A DNA stretch of 64,000 bases from NCBI GenBank assembly GCA_026636295.1, contig CP089450.1:682001-746000 (forward strand). Reading direction: 5' to 3'. Origin of the DNA: Medakamo hakoo (Eukaryota; Chlorophyta; Trebouxiophyceae; Coccomyxaceae). Positions 50,880-61,159 of this stretch are shown one piece after another; the first letter of the stretch is position 1; each line of letters opens with the position of its first letter. The notes beneath the pieces were generated by a model. It ran no database searches and was not told the origin of the DNA. It saw only the letters and a list, made by a program, of their open reading frames with translations. The translations under genes were made by a program, and so were the position numbers.

Positions 50880-51042
50880 GTGAACACGTCCCGTCTCTAC
50901 GTGAACAAGGCCCAGCAAGAAGAAAGCGCAGTACATAAAAAATTCAACAATTCAACAAGTCCGCAGAACGAAGAATGATTCAATAATTATTGAAGTAGAA
51001 AACGTTCGTGCCACAGTCCAGGCAGGGGGGGTGGGTTGAGAG
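50870..51042 (+). repeat. 3' flank block shared with gene A, copy B
   Basis: Related to 34428-34606 with about ten substitutions and one fewer 8-base AATTCAAC unit. It includes the exact palindrome TTCAATAATTATTGAA at 50979-50994. It ends in a GGGTGGGTTGAGAG stretch that runs into an AG repeat. Confidence 0.8.
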
Positions 51043-51352
51043 AGAGAGAGAGGGTGGGCGGTTGGGTTGAGAGTGATTTTTGGTGCGGTGATTTTTCTGG
51101 GACACGCCCTCCGTGCGCTCGCAGCTCCGCTATTTGCGGGTGCTCGTGCACGGGCGGGAAAGTGTGTGGGAGGAGAGTGGTGGTTTGAGAGAGTGTGTGT
51201 GTGTGTTTGCGTTTTTTTGAGAGAGAGGTGGTGGGTGGAGCGTGCAACGGGTTGCTCCACACAGACCCTCTAACGGATTGGTGCTCGCACCCCCGCTCCC
51301 CCTCTCCCTGCCCGCCCGCCGCGCCGCCGCCCGCCTCCTCTCCGCACTGCAC

Positions 51353-52135
51353 ATGCAGGCTTGTGCGCTGTCCAAAGCGGCCGCACTGCGTTCTCCTCCC
51401 TCCGCCGCCCGTGGCCACCGGTCCCAGGCGTCGTCGATCACGCGCCGCGCGCCGCCGGCCATCCCGGCGCCCCGCCCACCCCCGCCCACCACCACCACCA
51501 CCCACCGCAAGTCTGTCCGCGCCATGGTCCGCACCGAATCCAAGGACGTGGAAGTCGGCGCCTTCCGCCTCCCTGCGTTCACGCTGCCCGAACCCGCGAC
51601 GGGCAAAGACCTGGCGTCCGTGCCCGCCGGCGGCGCGCCGCCGCCCGCGACCGTCGTCATCTTTTACGCGCCCCACTGCCCCTTTGTCAAGCTGCTGAAG
51701 GAGGCGCTGGCGGACTTCGCGGCCGCGTACACGCCGCGCGGCGTCCGCATCCTGGCGGTGACGTCCTCGTCGTCGGAGACGCACCCGCAGGACGGCCCGG
51801 ACGCCCTCAAGGCGGAAGCGGCCGCCATGCCAGGCATCCACTTCCTCTTTGACGCCGACCAGGCCGTCGCCAAGGCCTTCATGGCCGCCTGCACGCCCGA
51901 GTTTTACGTGTTTGACGGGCAGGGCGTGCTGGCGTACCACGGCCAGGCGTGCGACGCCCGGCCGAAGCAGGACCCGCCGGCCGTCGCGACGGCCAAGGAC
52001 TTGCGCGCGGCCGTGGACGACGTGTTGGCGGGCAGGCTGCCCGTCCTGGGCGGCGCGCCGCAGAAACGGGCGCTGGGGTGCAACATCAAGTTCACGCCGG
52101 GCAACGAGCCCGACTACTTCCGCACGACGTTTTGA
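51353..52135 (+). CDS. Peroxiredoxin-like (thioredoxin-fold) protein, plastid-targeted
   Basis: Single exon, 260 residues. The first ~60 residues are Ala/Ser/Pro/Arg-rich without acidic residues, a probable transit peptide. A second Met (residue 58) starts the conserved part. The fold shows VEVGAFRLPAFTLPEP, the redox-active region VVIFYAPHCPFVKLLKEALA with a single Cys, HFLFDADQAVAKAFMAACTP, FYVFDGQGVLAYHGQACDAR and the terminal signature GCNIKFTPGNEPDYF. These are the marks of the bacterial and algal peroxiredoxin-like 1 group, in which the usual text is NHCPYVK. It probably reduces peroxides in the plastid; the electron donor is unknown. It follows gene B. Confidence 0.85.
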   Translation: MQACALSKAAALRSPPSAARGHRSQASSITRRAPPAIPAPRPPPPTTTTTHRKSVRAMVRTESKDVEVGAFRLPAFTLPEPATGKDLASVPAGGAPPPATVVIFYAPHCPFVKLLKEALADFAAAYTPRGVRILAVTSSSSETHPQDGPDALKAEAAAMPGIHFLFDADQAVAKAFMAACTPEFYVFDGQGVLAYHGQACDARPKQDPPAVATAKDLRAAVDDVLAGRLPVLGGAPQKRALGCNIKFTPGNEPDYFRTTF

Positions 52136-52353
52136 CAGGGTGTGGGGTTGTGTGCGTGGGTGTAAAGAGGAAGACAAGAGATTGGCCCGGAGGCCGGCCG
52201 CTGGAATGGAGAGGGTCGTGGTTTTTCGCTCGCCGCCCGGTGTCAGTCTATCATCGATCGGGAGGAAAAAACGAAAAGAAAAACGCGACGCCGAACACTC
52301 ACAAACCAGGCCCGGCTTTCGATTCGCGCGCGTCGTGGGCGACCCACCTCTAC

Positions 52354-54061
52354 ATGGCGGACGACGACTTCCTGAAACCGACCGTCTCCGGGCGGTGGGC
52401 GGACGACGAAGTGGACGATGAACGTGCGTTTTTTTGCTCGAATGGGCGGCGTCGTTGCCCTGTCCACGCCCACCCACGGCCTTGACCCTCTCCCTCTCAC
52501 CCACACATTCACGCGACAGTCCCTGAGCCAGCTCCCCTGCTGTCCAACCGGCTGGGCGGCGCCGGCGGCGGCAAACCCCTGCCACCCGCGTCGGCGGCGG
52601 CGCCACCGCCGCCGCGCGGCAGGGGCGGTCCTCCCCTGCCCGACGCGCCGCCGTTCAAGATGTTTGTCGGCAACTTGGGGGACGGCGTCGTCACGGACGA
52701 CCTGGTGAATTTGTTCAAGAGCCTGGACGTCAAGGTGAGGGCGGTAGGAGGCGCGCGGCGGGAACGAAAGAGAGGCGCGAGGCATGGGTTCTCCCCCTCT
52801 CCAAACCTGCTCACCCCCGCACGATGCGCCCTCCCATCCCAACTCACCAACGCAGGTCGTCGAATCCTACCTGATCAAGACGGGCGACGGCCGGGCCCGC
52901 AGCGCGTTCGTGGAAGTCGCGTCCAAAGCCGACCTGAGCGCGGCCCTGGCCCACGACGGCGCGACCCTGCGTGGCCGGCCCCTGCGCCTGGAAGTCGCCG
53001 GCCCGCAGCGCGGCGGCGGAGACCGCGGCGGCCCGCCGCCCGGCCGGGGTGGGGGCGGCTTTGCCGACCGGTACACGGACCGGCCGCCGCCCGGTCGCGG
53101 CGGTCCAGGCGGCGGCCGCGACTTCCGCGGTGGCGGGCCGGGCGGCCCGGGCGGCGGCCCGCCCCCACCCATCGCCCGCTTTGGAGGCGGCGCGGGCCCG
53201 GCCGACGCGGGCGACCGGTGGGCGCGTGGTCCGCCGCCGTCGTCCGGGCCGGCGGCCGTGCCACGCCCCGCAGGCGGGCCGCCCGCGGCTCCCGGCCCGC
53301 CCGCCGGCGCGCCTCCCGGTGGCGGCGGCGCGCCAAAGTCTCTGACCGTCGCGCCGGCGGGCGCCGGTGCGCCGCGGGCCAACCCATTTGGCGACGCCAA
53401 GCCCGTCGACGCCGCGTCCCGCCTGCGCGAGATCGAGGAACGCCAGGCCAAGCGGGCGGCCGAGGCCGAGGCCGCCGCCAAGGCGGCGGCCAATGCGGCG
53501 GCGGCGGCGGCGGCGGCCAAAGAGGGCGGTGGCTCGGACGGGGGTGGCGCGCCCGCCGCGGCCGCGCCGCCTGCCGCGCCCGGCTCCCGGGACAACGGGT
53601 CGGCGGCCGGGCCGCCGTCTGACCAGCGCAACAGGGGCGGTCGTGGCGGCGAGCGTGGCGAACGCGGCGGCGACCGCGGCGGCGAACGGCGGCGCGGCCG
53701 CGGTGGTGGGGAGGGCGCGGGCGGCGGCGAGCGGGGGGACCGCGGCGGCGGCCGCCGGTCCGGGCGCGGCGAGGGCGGCGGCGGCGGTGGCAACCGCGAG
53801 GGTGGCGGCGGCGCCCGCTCGCCCCGGCGCGACCGCCGCGGCCACCGGCGCGGCGCTGGCGGTGGCGGCGGAGAGGCCGGTGGCGCCAAGCCGGCTGGCG
53901 GCGGTGGTGGTGGCCGGGGCGGCGCGCCGCCGGGCCTCCCGCCCGGCCTTCCCATCCCGGCGACGACGGCGTCCAAGGCCGCGCCCGCGCCTGACGCGCC
54001 ACCGCCGCCGCCACCCCGGCCCGCCAACATGTTCCACGCCCTGGGCGACCACCACGAATGA
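52354..54061 (+). CDS. eIF4H/eIF4B-like RRM protein with RGG tail
   Basis: Exons 52354-52423, 52520-52734 and 52856-54061 encode 496 residues. The start is MADDDFLKPTVSGRWADDEV. One RRM lies at about residues 70-145: FKMFVGNLGDGVVTDDLVNL (RNP2), the intron falling inside the domain, then ARSAFVEVASKADLSAAL (RNP1 position, degenerate) and GRPLRLEVAG. The rest is Gly/Arg/Pro-rich (GGERGERGGDRGGERRRGRG), typical of RNA-binding low-complexity tails. A central charged helix (RLREIEERQAKRAAEAEAAA) matches the region of plant and animal eIF4B/4H. It probably stimulates the eIF4A helicase; a hnRNP-like role is an alternative. Confidence 0.78.
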
Positions 54062-54326
54062 GTGGGATGGGGGCAAACCGCAAAAAGCACTTACCATTTT
54101 TCAGTCACCAGTACCAATGGCAACCGACAACGCCAAAACAAAACGCCAATGAGTGGGAGCGGGTGTGCGCGTGTGGGTGTGGGTGTTTGTGGGTGTGTGT
54201 GCGTGTGTGAGTGAGTGCGAGTGGGGAAAATGAGGGGTGCTGTGTGCCGCGTGCGGGTTGTTTTTTGTTCGTCTTGGGAGAGAGTGTGTGGGTGATGAGC
54301 GAGAGGGGTGGGTGGTGGCTAGGAAT

Positions 54327-54357
<31 letters not shown>

Positions 54358-54390
54358 CGAAAGCAAAAACCACGGTTCAACAAAAACCCA
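54062..54390. other. Convergent 3' spacer, GT-rich
   Basis: 329 bases between two convergent stops. From about 54160 it is dominated by GTGT/GGGTGT stretches on the plus strand. No gene signal. Confidence 0.5.
54328..54358 (+). repeat. (TG)n microsatellite
   Basis: A nearly pure TG dinucleotide run, close to the 3' end of the DUF155 gene. Confidence 0.85.
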
Positions 54391-56163
54391 TCACCCGCCG
54401 CCCACGCCCTTGAAAAACAGGTCGTACAGGGACACACAGATCTCCGCCGCGATCAGGACGATGATCGTCCACTCCAGCGTGTCCGACTTTTTGTTCTGCA
54501 TGATCTCCAAAAAGTATTTCAGGTTGTCCTGGACGAACGTCAGCTTGGCGCCAAGCGCCGCCAGGCGGGCGTCGATCTCCAGGTCGTCGCGCAGGTGGTC
54601 GTAGACGGCCGCGCACGTGGGGTCGTGCCACGCGACGTCCAGGCGGGACATGATGCCGATGGCGTCGCCGCGCGGGGCGGTGGAGGTGGAGGGCGGCGGC
54701 GCAGAGGCCAGGTCGGCCGCCCCGCCGCCGCCGCCGCCACCCGGTCCCTTGCCCCGCTTCTTGCCCGTGCCGGCGGCGGCCGTGTCCGCGGCCGCGCCCG
54801 CGCCACCGCCCATGATGGTCGCCATGAGCACATTGTTGCGCGCCACCGATTTCAGCAGGGCTTCCTTGGACGTGCCCGCCTTGAAGTCGCCCGACGCGGC
54901 CATCGACGCGTTGGCCCCCCGAAACTGTTCCAGGTCCGCGTCGACCTGGGCCTCGTAGAAGTGCAGGGCGACCGTCTGGGCGGCGACGCAGGCGACGGTC
55001 TTGATGACGGCCGTGCCCGGGTGGCGCAGGACGAGGGCGTCGCCCGCCACGCGCGTCGGGCTCTCCAAGCCCGGCGCGACCAGCAGGCGCACGTCGTCCG
55101 CGTGCGTGCTCGCGTTGTTGCCGCACGTCAGCCGGCCGCCCGCGGTGAGGCGCGCCCACAGGGCGGCCTCAGCATCCCCGCCGCCGCCGGGCGTGTTGAA
55201 GAAGACGACGGAGCCCATGGGCGCGAAGACGGCGACGTACTGGTCGGCGACGGAGAGCGGGGAGGAGGCGGGGCCGCTCTCCCCGTCGTCGCCGTCCGCC
55301 GCCGCAGCGGCGGCCGCGGCGGCGAGGTCGGCCGCCGCGGCCGCCCCGCACGCAGCCGGTCCCAACCGGAACATGACGCTGGACGGCTCGTCCCACACCG
55401 TTTCCAGGCCTTCCGCCGCCGCCGTGGCGCGCAGGCGGGCCAGGCACCCTTCCGCGCGGCGCCCCACGTAAAACGCCCGCGCCGAAAACGGAAAGACGGG
55501 GCCGACTTCCGCGGCTTCGTGGTCCCAGGCAGTGCCGAGAGCGCCGTCTGACAGCACGTCCAGGCGGTCGTCGGCGACGGCGTCGTCGTCCTCTTCTGAC
55601 AAGGCCGACGCCGCGCCATACGGGCGTGCCGGGCGAGCGGACCCGCCAGCGCTCGGCCGCTTCGGCCGGGCCGACCCGTTTTTAGCCAGGAAAGCCAGGG
55701 GTCCGCCCGCCCCACCGCGGCTGTGCCAGGCCGTGGCGGCGTGCGCGCCCGCCCCACCGTCCGCGCCGCCGCCGCGCGTGCGCGGCGGGCGCAGGGTCGC
55801 AGTGGTCGGGCGGGACAAGGGTGGAGGGGCGGGTCGTCGCGGCGGTGGCGGCCGGCCGCCGGCGGCGTCGTCAGCGGCGGCTGCGTCGGCCGCGTAGCCG
55901 CGCAGGGACGCCGCAGACGCCAGTGGCCGACGTCTGCCGACGGACGGGCGGGCGGCAGCAGTGGTGGCTAGGTAGGTCGCGGTCGGCGGCGGAGCGAGGA
56001 GGGGCGTGCCGGTGGCCGCCCACGCACGGCTGCTCGCCGCCGCCGCGCCAGACGCGCAGCGAGCAGCCAGGGATGCTGTGGTGCAGGCCGGCTCAACAGG
56101 CGGCGCCGCCGCCGCCGCCGCGGCGGCGAGGCGGCCGGCCACAGCGGCCGCGGCGCGGCGCAT
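54391..56163 (-). CDS. RMD1/RMND1-type DUF155 protein, mitochondrial
   Basis: Single exon, 590 residues. It starts MRRAAAAVAGRLAAAAAAAA, a likely mitochondrial presequence. The low-complexity N-terminal third is followed by the DUF155 core: FPFSARAFYVGRRAEGCLAR, VADQYVAVFAPMGSVVFFNT, VLRHPGTAVIKTVACVAAQT, ALHFYEAQVDADLEQF, SRLDVAWHDPTCAAVYDHLR and LEIDARLAALGAKLTFVQDN. It ends in the family's single C-terminal membrane helix (TLEWTIIVLIAAEICVSLYD). In yeast (Rmd1/Rmd8/She10 family), human (RMND1) and plants (RRG) these are membrane proteins needed for organelle translation, meiosis or growth. It is head to head with the ankyrin-malonyltransferase gene. Confidence 0.9.
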   Translation of the reverse strand: MRRAAAAVAGRLAAAAAAAAPPVEPACTTASLAARCASGAAAASSRAWAATGTPLLAPPPTATYLATTAAARPSVGRRRPLASAASLRGYAADAAAADDAAGGRPPPPRRPAPPPLSRPTTATLRPPRTRGGGADGGAGAHAATAWHSRGGAGGPLAFLAKNGSARPKRPSAGGSARPARPYGAASALSEEDDDAVADDRLDVLSDGALGTAWDHEAAEVGPVFPFSARAFYVGRRAEGCLARLRATAAAEGLETVWDEPSSVMFRLGPAACGAAAAADLAAAAAAAAADGDDGESGPASSPLSVADQYVAVFAPMGSVVFFNTPGGGGDAEAALWARLTAGGRLTCGNNASTHADDVRLLVAPGLESPTRVAGDALVLRHPGTAVIKTVACVAAQTVALHFYEAQVDADLEQFRGANASMAASGDFKAGTSKEALLKSVARNNVLMATIMGGGAGAAADTAAAGTGKKRGKGPGGGGGGGAADLASAPPPSTSTAPRGDAIGIMSRLDVAWHDPTCAAVYDHLRDDLEIDARLAALGAKLTFVQDNLKYFLEIMQNKKSDTLEWTIIVLIAAEICVSLYDLFFKGVGGG

Positions 56164-56432
56164 TCGTCTCCCGAGTGTTCGGAAAGAGGAGCGCGTGCGC
56201 ACAGATTCGGAGGGTGCGGGGGCGCCCTGTGGCGGGAGGCCGAGATGCACGGCCTCTACCGGGCGCGGTGCACGAGGCGGACGCCGCGCCAAGCCGCGAG
56301 TGTCGCGGGCAGAAGAGTGTGTGCCGTGCGAGCGTTTTTTTTTTGGTCTCTCGGCGCCGAACCAGCCACCAGACCACATCCCTCAAGAGAAAACAACCTC
56401 CTCCCCACCCTCCCTAACGCCCCACCTCTCCC
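56164..56432. promoter_or_regulatory. Divergent promoter, DUF155 / ankyrin-MAT
   Basis: 269 bases between starts. It contains a T-run at about 56334-56343 and a CT-rich stretch directly before the plus-strand ATG. Confidence 0.4.
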
Positions 56433-58417
56433 ATGCCCCGCGACCTGACCGGCTGCGGCCGGTACCCGCCCCAGCCCCGCCACAAGCCCATCGCCTTTTA
56501 CTCGGCCGTCCGCCTGGGGGACAAGGCACAGCTGGCGGCCGTCATGGCGGCCGACCCGTACTTTGTCACCCAGGACAACGGCGCGGGCGCGCCCGCCCAC
56601 TTTGCCGCGACGTACAAACAGCTGGACATGCTGGCCCACCTGGTGGAGGACCTGGGCGCGCACGTCAACCAGGGGGATGACCGGGGGTTCACGCCCCTGC
56701 ACCGGGCGGCTTACCTGGCGCACTACGAAGGGTGAGGGAGGGAGGAGGGCACGGAGGAAGGCAACAACGCAAAAAAAAAGGAGTTACGGGGCGCCGGGAA
56801 GGGGCACCTCCTCTCTCCCTCTCTCTCCTTCACGCCCGCCCTGCCCCGCCCCGCCCGCCCCAGCTACCTGGAAATCTACGAGTACCTGCTGTCCCGGGGC
56901 GCCGACCCGTCCCTCCTGACCAAAGACTACGACCCGTACCTGGACCCGGGCCGCAAGGCGCCCGCGGACGTTGCGGTCCCCGACCCGGCCGTGCGCGCGG
57001 CGCTCGCCGCGCTGGACGCCAAGTACGCGGCCGTGCCCAAGCAGCCCGTCCCGCACCCGGACATCGGGTGCTGGTGGACGCTGTATGATTATGGGCTGGA
57101 CGTGGTCAGGGGCTGGGCGGCGGACTACGTGCACCCCTATCCCGGTGCGTGTGAGTGGGAGGGGGAGAGAAGGCGCGCGCCAAGCATGTCGTGGTTGCAG
57201 GGGCCTGCGCGCGCGTCGCCCACCCTCCACTCCACTCCAAACACACAGAGGAACTGAAGCGCGCCAAGGACAAGGCGGCCCGACGGGCCAAACGCGCCGC
57301 CCGGGACGCGGCCAAAGCCGGTTTGCCGGCGACGGCGGCGCCCGCTGTCGTGGCGGTGGCCGCGTCGGCGGCCGCCCCGCCGTCGCCCGCCCTGTCCGCC
57401 GCCGCCGCCGCCCCCCTCCCGCCCACCCTCCCCGTCCCGGACACGCCCGTCGCCTTCCTGTTCCCGGGCCAGGGCGCCCAGGCCGTCGGCATGCTGGGCG
57501 CCGTCGCCCACCTGCCCGCCGTGAAGGCCATGCTCGAGTCCGCGCGCCGCGTGCTGGGGTACGACCTGGCGGCCCTGTGCGCGGCCGGCCCGCCGGCCGC
57601 GCTGGACGCGACGGAAGTCGCGCAGCCGGCCCTGCTCATCGCGGGCCTGGCGGCGGTCGAACGCCTGCGCGCTGAGCGTGGGGACGCCGCCGTGTCCGCC
57701 TGCTCCGCGGCGGCCGGCCTGTCGCTGGGCGAGTACTGTGCCCTGGTCTTTGCCGGCGCGCTGTCGTTCGAGGACGGCCTGCGCATCGTGGCGGCGCGCG
57801 GGGCGGCCATGGCGGCCGCGGCCAAGGCTGGCGGCCGCCCGCACGGCATGCTGTCCATCATCGGCCTGGACGACGGCGAGGTGGAGGCCGCGGCCGCGGC
57901 GGGCCGCGCGGCCGGCGGGCCGGGCACCGTCTGCGCGGTCGCCAACCGCCTCTTCCCCACCGGCCGCGTCCTGGCCGGCCACGTCGACGCCCTGGACGCC
58001 GCGGCGTCGGCCGCCACAGCCGCCGGCGCGCTGAAAGCCGCCCGCCTGGCCGTGGCGGGAGGGTTCCACACGCCGCTCATGGCCCCCGCCAAGGACGCCC
58101 TGGTCGCCGCGCTGGCGTCCGCGTCCTTCCGGGCGCCGCGCATCCCCGTCCTGTCCAACGTGACCGCCCAACCCTTCCCGGGCTGCCCTGTGCCGGGCGG
58201 GCCGGCCGGCGACGATGGCGCCGCGGCGGCCGGCATTCCCGCGCTGCTCGCCCGCCAGCTGGTCGAGCCCGTGCGCTGGGAGGAGACGCTGACGGGCCTG
58301 GTGCACGGCCGGGGCAAGACGTCGCTGTTTGAGGTGGGGCCCGGCTCCCAGATCAAGGCCATGGTCAAGCGCGTGGACGCGGGCGCGTGGAAGGGGATGG
58401 AGTGCATTGGGGTGTGA
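56433..58417 (+). CDS. Ankyrin repeat - malonyl-CoA:ACP transacylase fusion
   Basis: Exons 56433-56731, 56864-57144 and 57249-58417 encode 582 residues. Residues about 20-140 are ankyrin repeats (FYSAVRLGDKAQLAAVMAAD, GAPAHFAATYKQLDMLAHLV, GFTPLHRAAYLAHYEGYLEI, YEYLLSRGADPSLL). Next is a linker, HPDIGCWWTLYDYGLDVVRG and a basic Ala/Lys segment. A FabD-type domain starts near residue 260: FLFPGQGAQ, catalytic Ser in GLSLGEYCAL (near 354), Arg in VAARGAAM, and His in VAGGFHTPLM. All catalytic residues are present. Both splice joins fall inside the ankyrin/linker part with consistent phases, so the fusion is not an artefact of merged genes. No plastid transit peptide is visible at the N-terminus. 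Confidence 0.88.
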
Positions 58418-58526
58418 AGCGAGGGCGAGAGCGGGCGGGCGGGCGGGCGGGTGAGAGAGACCGAGGGGAAGTGCAAAAAAGAACGAAATACGGTTTTCAA
58501 CTAACAATCAATACCCTCTTTGTCTC

Positions 58527-59795
58527 TCACCCGCCGCCTCCAGCACTCATGAGGAGGTGGGCGAAAATGTACATGTTCCACAGGGCGTGCGCCGCGACGG
58601 CCGTGCCCAGGGAGCGCGTGCGCACAAAGAGCGCGCCGAACAGGCCGCCGAGCAGCAGGAGGGGGACGAAGCGCGGGCCGGAGAAGTGGGCGAGGGCAAA
58701 GACGAGGGCGGACGCGGCCACGGCCGCGGGCGGGCGCAGCGTCCGGGCCAGGGACGGCAGGAGGAAGCCGCGGAAGATGGCTTCCTCCCACAGCGGCGCG
58801 CACAGCGCGACGACCGCAAAGTACAGGCCGGACGTCGCCGGGTCGCCCGCCGCGATGGCGGCTTCCAGCAGGCCCGCGCCACTGCCGCCGCCACCGGCTC
58901 CACCGGCGCTGGGGCCGGCGCCGCCGCCCCCCGCCGCCAGCGCGTCGGCGGCCGCGTCGACGATAGGGAAGAGCGCGTGCGCGCGCGCGGCCGCCGCGTC
59001 GACGAGCGGGAACGCCGCCACGGTCAGCAGCAGGGGCAGGACCCAGCCCGCCAGCGCGGCGCGCAGCGCGGCCGACCGTGGCGGCTTGCCATCCACCGCG
59101 ACAGCCTCTGCCGCGGCTGCCAGGCGGGCCGCGCGCAACGCGGGCGGCGCGCGCGCCCGGAACCAGCCCAGGTCCCGGGGCCGGTACCGGCGCAGGCACC
59201 GGGCCAGGACGCCGGCCGTGACGGCCAGCTCGCCGCAGTCTAGGAGGAGGTGGACGATGGCCTGTGGCGGGATGGGGTTAAGGGACGACGGCGTGAGGCA
59301 GGCGATTCGGTCCACCCCAACGCGCTTCCACCCATCAACATTTCCTCCCTCCCTCCATGACTCTCTCACCTGGCCGCGCGGGCTGAGGGACTCGCGCGCA
59401 ATACCCAACAGCTCCAGCAGGCCCGGCACGACGACGTAGCCCAGGGCCCAGAAGGCCACCAGCCAGAGGACCATGACGCCGACGACGGTGTCCAGGCCCC
59501 AGGGGACGGGGAGCAGGGCGCCCGGGTGTTGTTGTTGGGTTGTGGGTGGAGGGGGAGGGGGAGGCGGTGGCGGTGGCGCGAGCGGCCGCGCGGCGTCGGC
59601 GGCGCTTGCTTCGTCCGCGCCCAGCGCAGGCACGCCGTCTTCCTGCAGGGCGCCTTCAATGTCAGCGACCTCCACCACGGTCGTAGACACGCCAGGCGCA
59701 TCGAAGTTGCCAGGAGAACCGTCGCTCGTGGCGGCACGGGGCGTGACGCGCGGCCGAGTGCGGCGCTGGCCAGCGAGCGCAGCCTGTGCGGGCAT
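58527..59795 (-). CDS. CPBP-family intramembrane protease (CAAX/Abi type), plastid
   Basis: Exons 59370-59795 and 58527-59261 encode 386 residues from the ATG at 59795. The open frame continues upstream to another ATG at 60029, which would add 78 residues of leader. The N-terminus is basic and Ser/Thr-rich. Membrane helices include VVGVMVLWLVAFWALGYVVV, WVLPLLLTVAAFPLVDAA and PLLLLGGLFGALFVRT. The catalytic EExxR motif is in LCAPLWEEAIFRGFLLPSLA, with His motifs FALAHFSGPRF and AVAAHALWNMY. The plant homologues are plastid envelope or thylakoid proteins. The intron acceptor (CCGCCACAG) restores AIVHLLLDCGELAV. Confidence 0.87.
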   Translation of the reverse strand: MPAQAALAGQRRTRPRVTPRAATSDGSPGNFDAPGVSTTVVEVADIEGALQEDGVPALGADEASAADAARPLAPPPPPPPPPPPTTQQQHPGALLPVPWGLDTVVGVMVLWLVAFWALGYVVVPGLLELLGIARESLSPRGQVRESWREGGNVDGWKRVGVDRIACLTPSSLNPIPPQAIVHLLLDCGELAVTAGVLARCLRRYRPRDLGWFRARAPPALRAARLAAAAEAVAVDGKPPRSAALRAALAGWVLPLLLTVAAFPLVDAAAARAHALFPIVDAAADALAAGGGGAGPSAGGAGGGGSGAGLLEAAIAAGDPATSGLYFAVVALCAPLWEEAIFRGFLLPSLARTLRPPAAVAASALVFALAHFSGPRFVPLLLLGGLFGALFVRTRSLGTAVAAHALWNMYIFAHLLMSAGGGG

Positions 59796-60247
59796 CGCGT
59801 GCTTTGGCCGGGCGCTTTCACCGCAATGCTCTACCCCGGACGCTCTTCTGAGGTCGACGTCTCGCCATCCAGCTGCGTGGACGGGTGTAAAACGGCCAGC
59901 AAGTCTTCGTGTCGGCGGCAATGCGGGCGCGGCCGTGCAGCGGCGCGGCTGCGACACCGCCGTCGGAATCGTGAAAGCCCGCGCCGACGTGCTGGCCTGG
60001 CCGCCGCGGGTGGGCAGGGGGCCAGCCATCAGGCTGGGGGCGGATGGGCACGGCGCGCAACCGGCCGTCAGAGAAAAACCGACGCGAGTTTGTGGTTGTT
60101 GGGGGGAGTGAGCGTTCGGCTGGCAACAACAGGCGCCAACCTCCGCCCCTTTCTCTCTCTCCAGGCGATCCCGCCGACACCCCCTTCTCCCTTCCTCTCT
60201 CTCTCTCTCTCCCTCCCTTTCTCTCCCCTGCTCCCTCCCCTCCCTCT
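59796..60247. other. Spacer upstream of the CPBP gene
   Basis: 452 bases. It may contain additional leader codons of the CPBP gene (in-frame ATG at 60029), its promoter and the NudC 3' end. A long CT-rich stretch lies at about 60160-60247. No other gene is supported. Confidence 0.4.
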
Positions 60248-61159
60248 CTACGGCGAAATTTTGGCGTTGCTGAAATCCATTTCGGGGTGCGCCGCCATGA
60301 ATTTCTTCAGCGTCTCGGCGCGCGCCGCTTCGTCGCTCGTCGGCAGGCCCAACGCCTTTTGCCGTTGGTCCCACATCATCTTCTCCACCGTCGCCCGCGT
60401 CTCGCCGTCCAGGTCACCCAGCTTGGACGACTCCGGCTCGACGGCGGTCGTGTCGATGGCCGGCTCGCCTTCGACAACCGCGCCCCACCACCGCATCGCG
60501 TCGACTTTGGCGAGCGTGAGCTCCAGGGCGCGGCCGTCCACCACGCTCCACACGCACTCGTCCGGTTGGACGGTGGCGGTCAGCGTTCCAGACAGCACGG
60601 GCTGGTCGGCGCCTTTCAGCCCCGCGGACAGGGTGGAGCGGGTGATGGACACCGCGCAGTCGGCCGCGCGCAGGCGGCCGGCGGGCCCCGAGCCCGCCAG
60701 CGGGATGGTGACGACCACCTCCGCCAGCGTCTGCGTCCAGGAGTAGGATGGCAGGTCCGCGCCGTTGCCGGCGTTGGGCTTGACGGCGGAGGAGGAGGAC
60801 GGCTTGCCGGCGGGGTCGTCGTCGTCGTCGTCGTCGCTGCCCGACGGTGCTGCGGCGGCAGGTTCGGCCAGCGTTGATGGCGGCGGCGCCGGCGCCGGTG
60901 CGACGGGCGCCACAGCCGCGCCTCCTGCGCCGCCACTCGCTCCACCCACGCCGGCCGCACGCTTGCGCTGGTCTTGCACATCGCGCAGCAGCCGTGCCAA
61001 AGCCTTGGACGCGTCGGGCGAGTCGAAAAAGGGCGTCGCGCGCGACGCAAACGCGAATGCCTCGGCCAGGAACGCGGTGCCATCGCCGCCGACGGAGGCC
61101 AGGATGGTGCTGAAGGCTTCATCGTGCGGGCCGGCAGGTGGGTCGCCGGCCGACGTCAT
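60248..61159 (-). CDS. NUDC: NudC-family Hsp90 co-chaperone
   Basis: Single exon, 303 residues. ATG at 61159; the frame continues upstream but only with a GTG. The N-terminal helix pair is EAFSTILASVGGDGTAFLAE. An Ala/Pro-rich and acidic linker (GSDDDDDDDPAGK) leads to a CS domain (SYSWTQTLAEVVVTIPLAGS, ITRSTLSAGLKGADQPVLSG, VWSVVDGRALELTLAKVDAM, RWWGAVVEGEPAIDTTAVEP). The diagnostic C-terminus is KMMWDQRQKALGLPTSDEAA and KKFMAAHPEMDFSNAKI. Plant relatives are the BOBBER proteins, cytosolic chaperones needed for thermotolerance and development. The length and C-terminal motif make NudC rather than NudCD2/3. Confidence 0.95.
   Translation of the reverse strand: MTSAGDPPAGPHDEAFSTILASVGGDGTAFLAEAFAFASRATPFFDSPDASKALARLLRDVQDQRKRAAGVGGASGGAGGAAVAPVAPAPAPPPSTLAEPAAAAPSGSDDDDDDDPAGKPSSSSAVKPNAGNGADLPSYSWTQTLAEVVVTIPLAGSGPAGRLRAADCAVSITRSTLSAGLKGADQPVLSGTLTATVQPDECVWSVVDGRALELTLAKVDAMRWWGAVVEGEPAIDTTAVEPESSKLGDLDGETRATVEKMMWDQRQKALGLPTSDEAARAETLKKFMAAHPEMDFSNAKISP

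Noticed and set aside
54160-54360. GT-rich stretch as telomeric or centromeric repeat
   Set aside because: It is a plain TG microsatellite with irregular flanks and no regular TTTAGGG-type unit.
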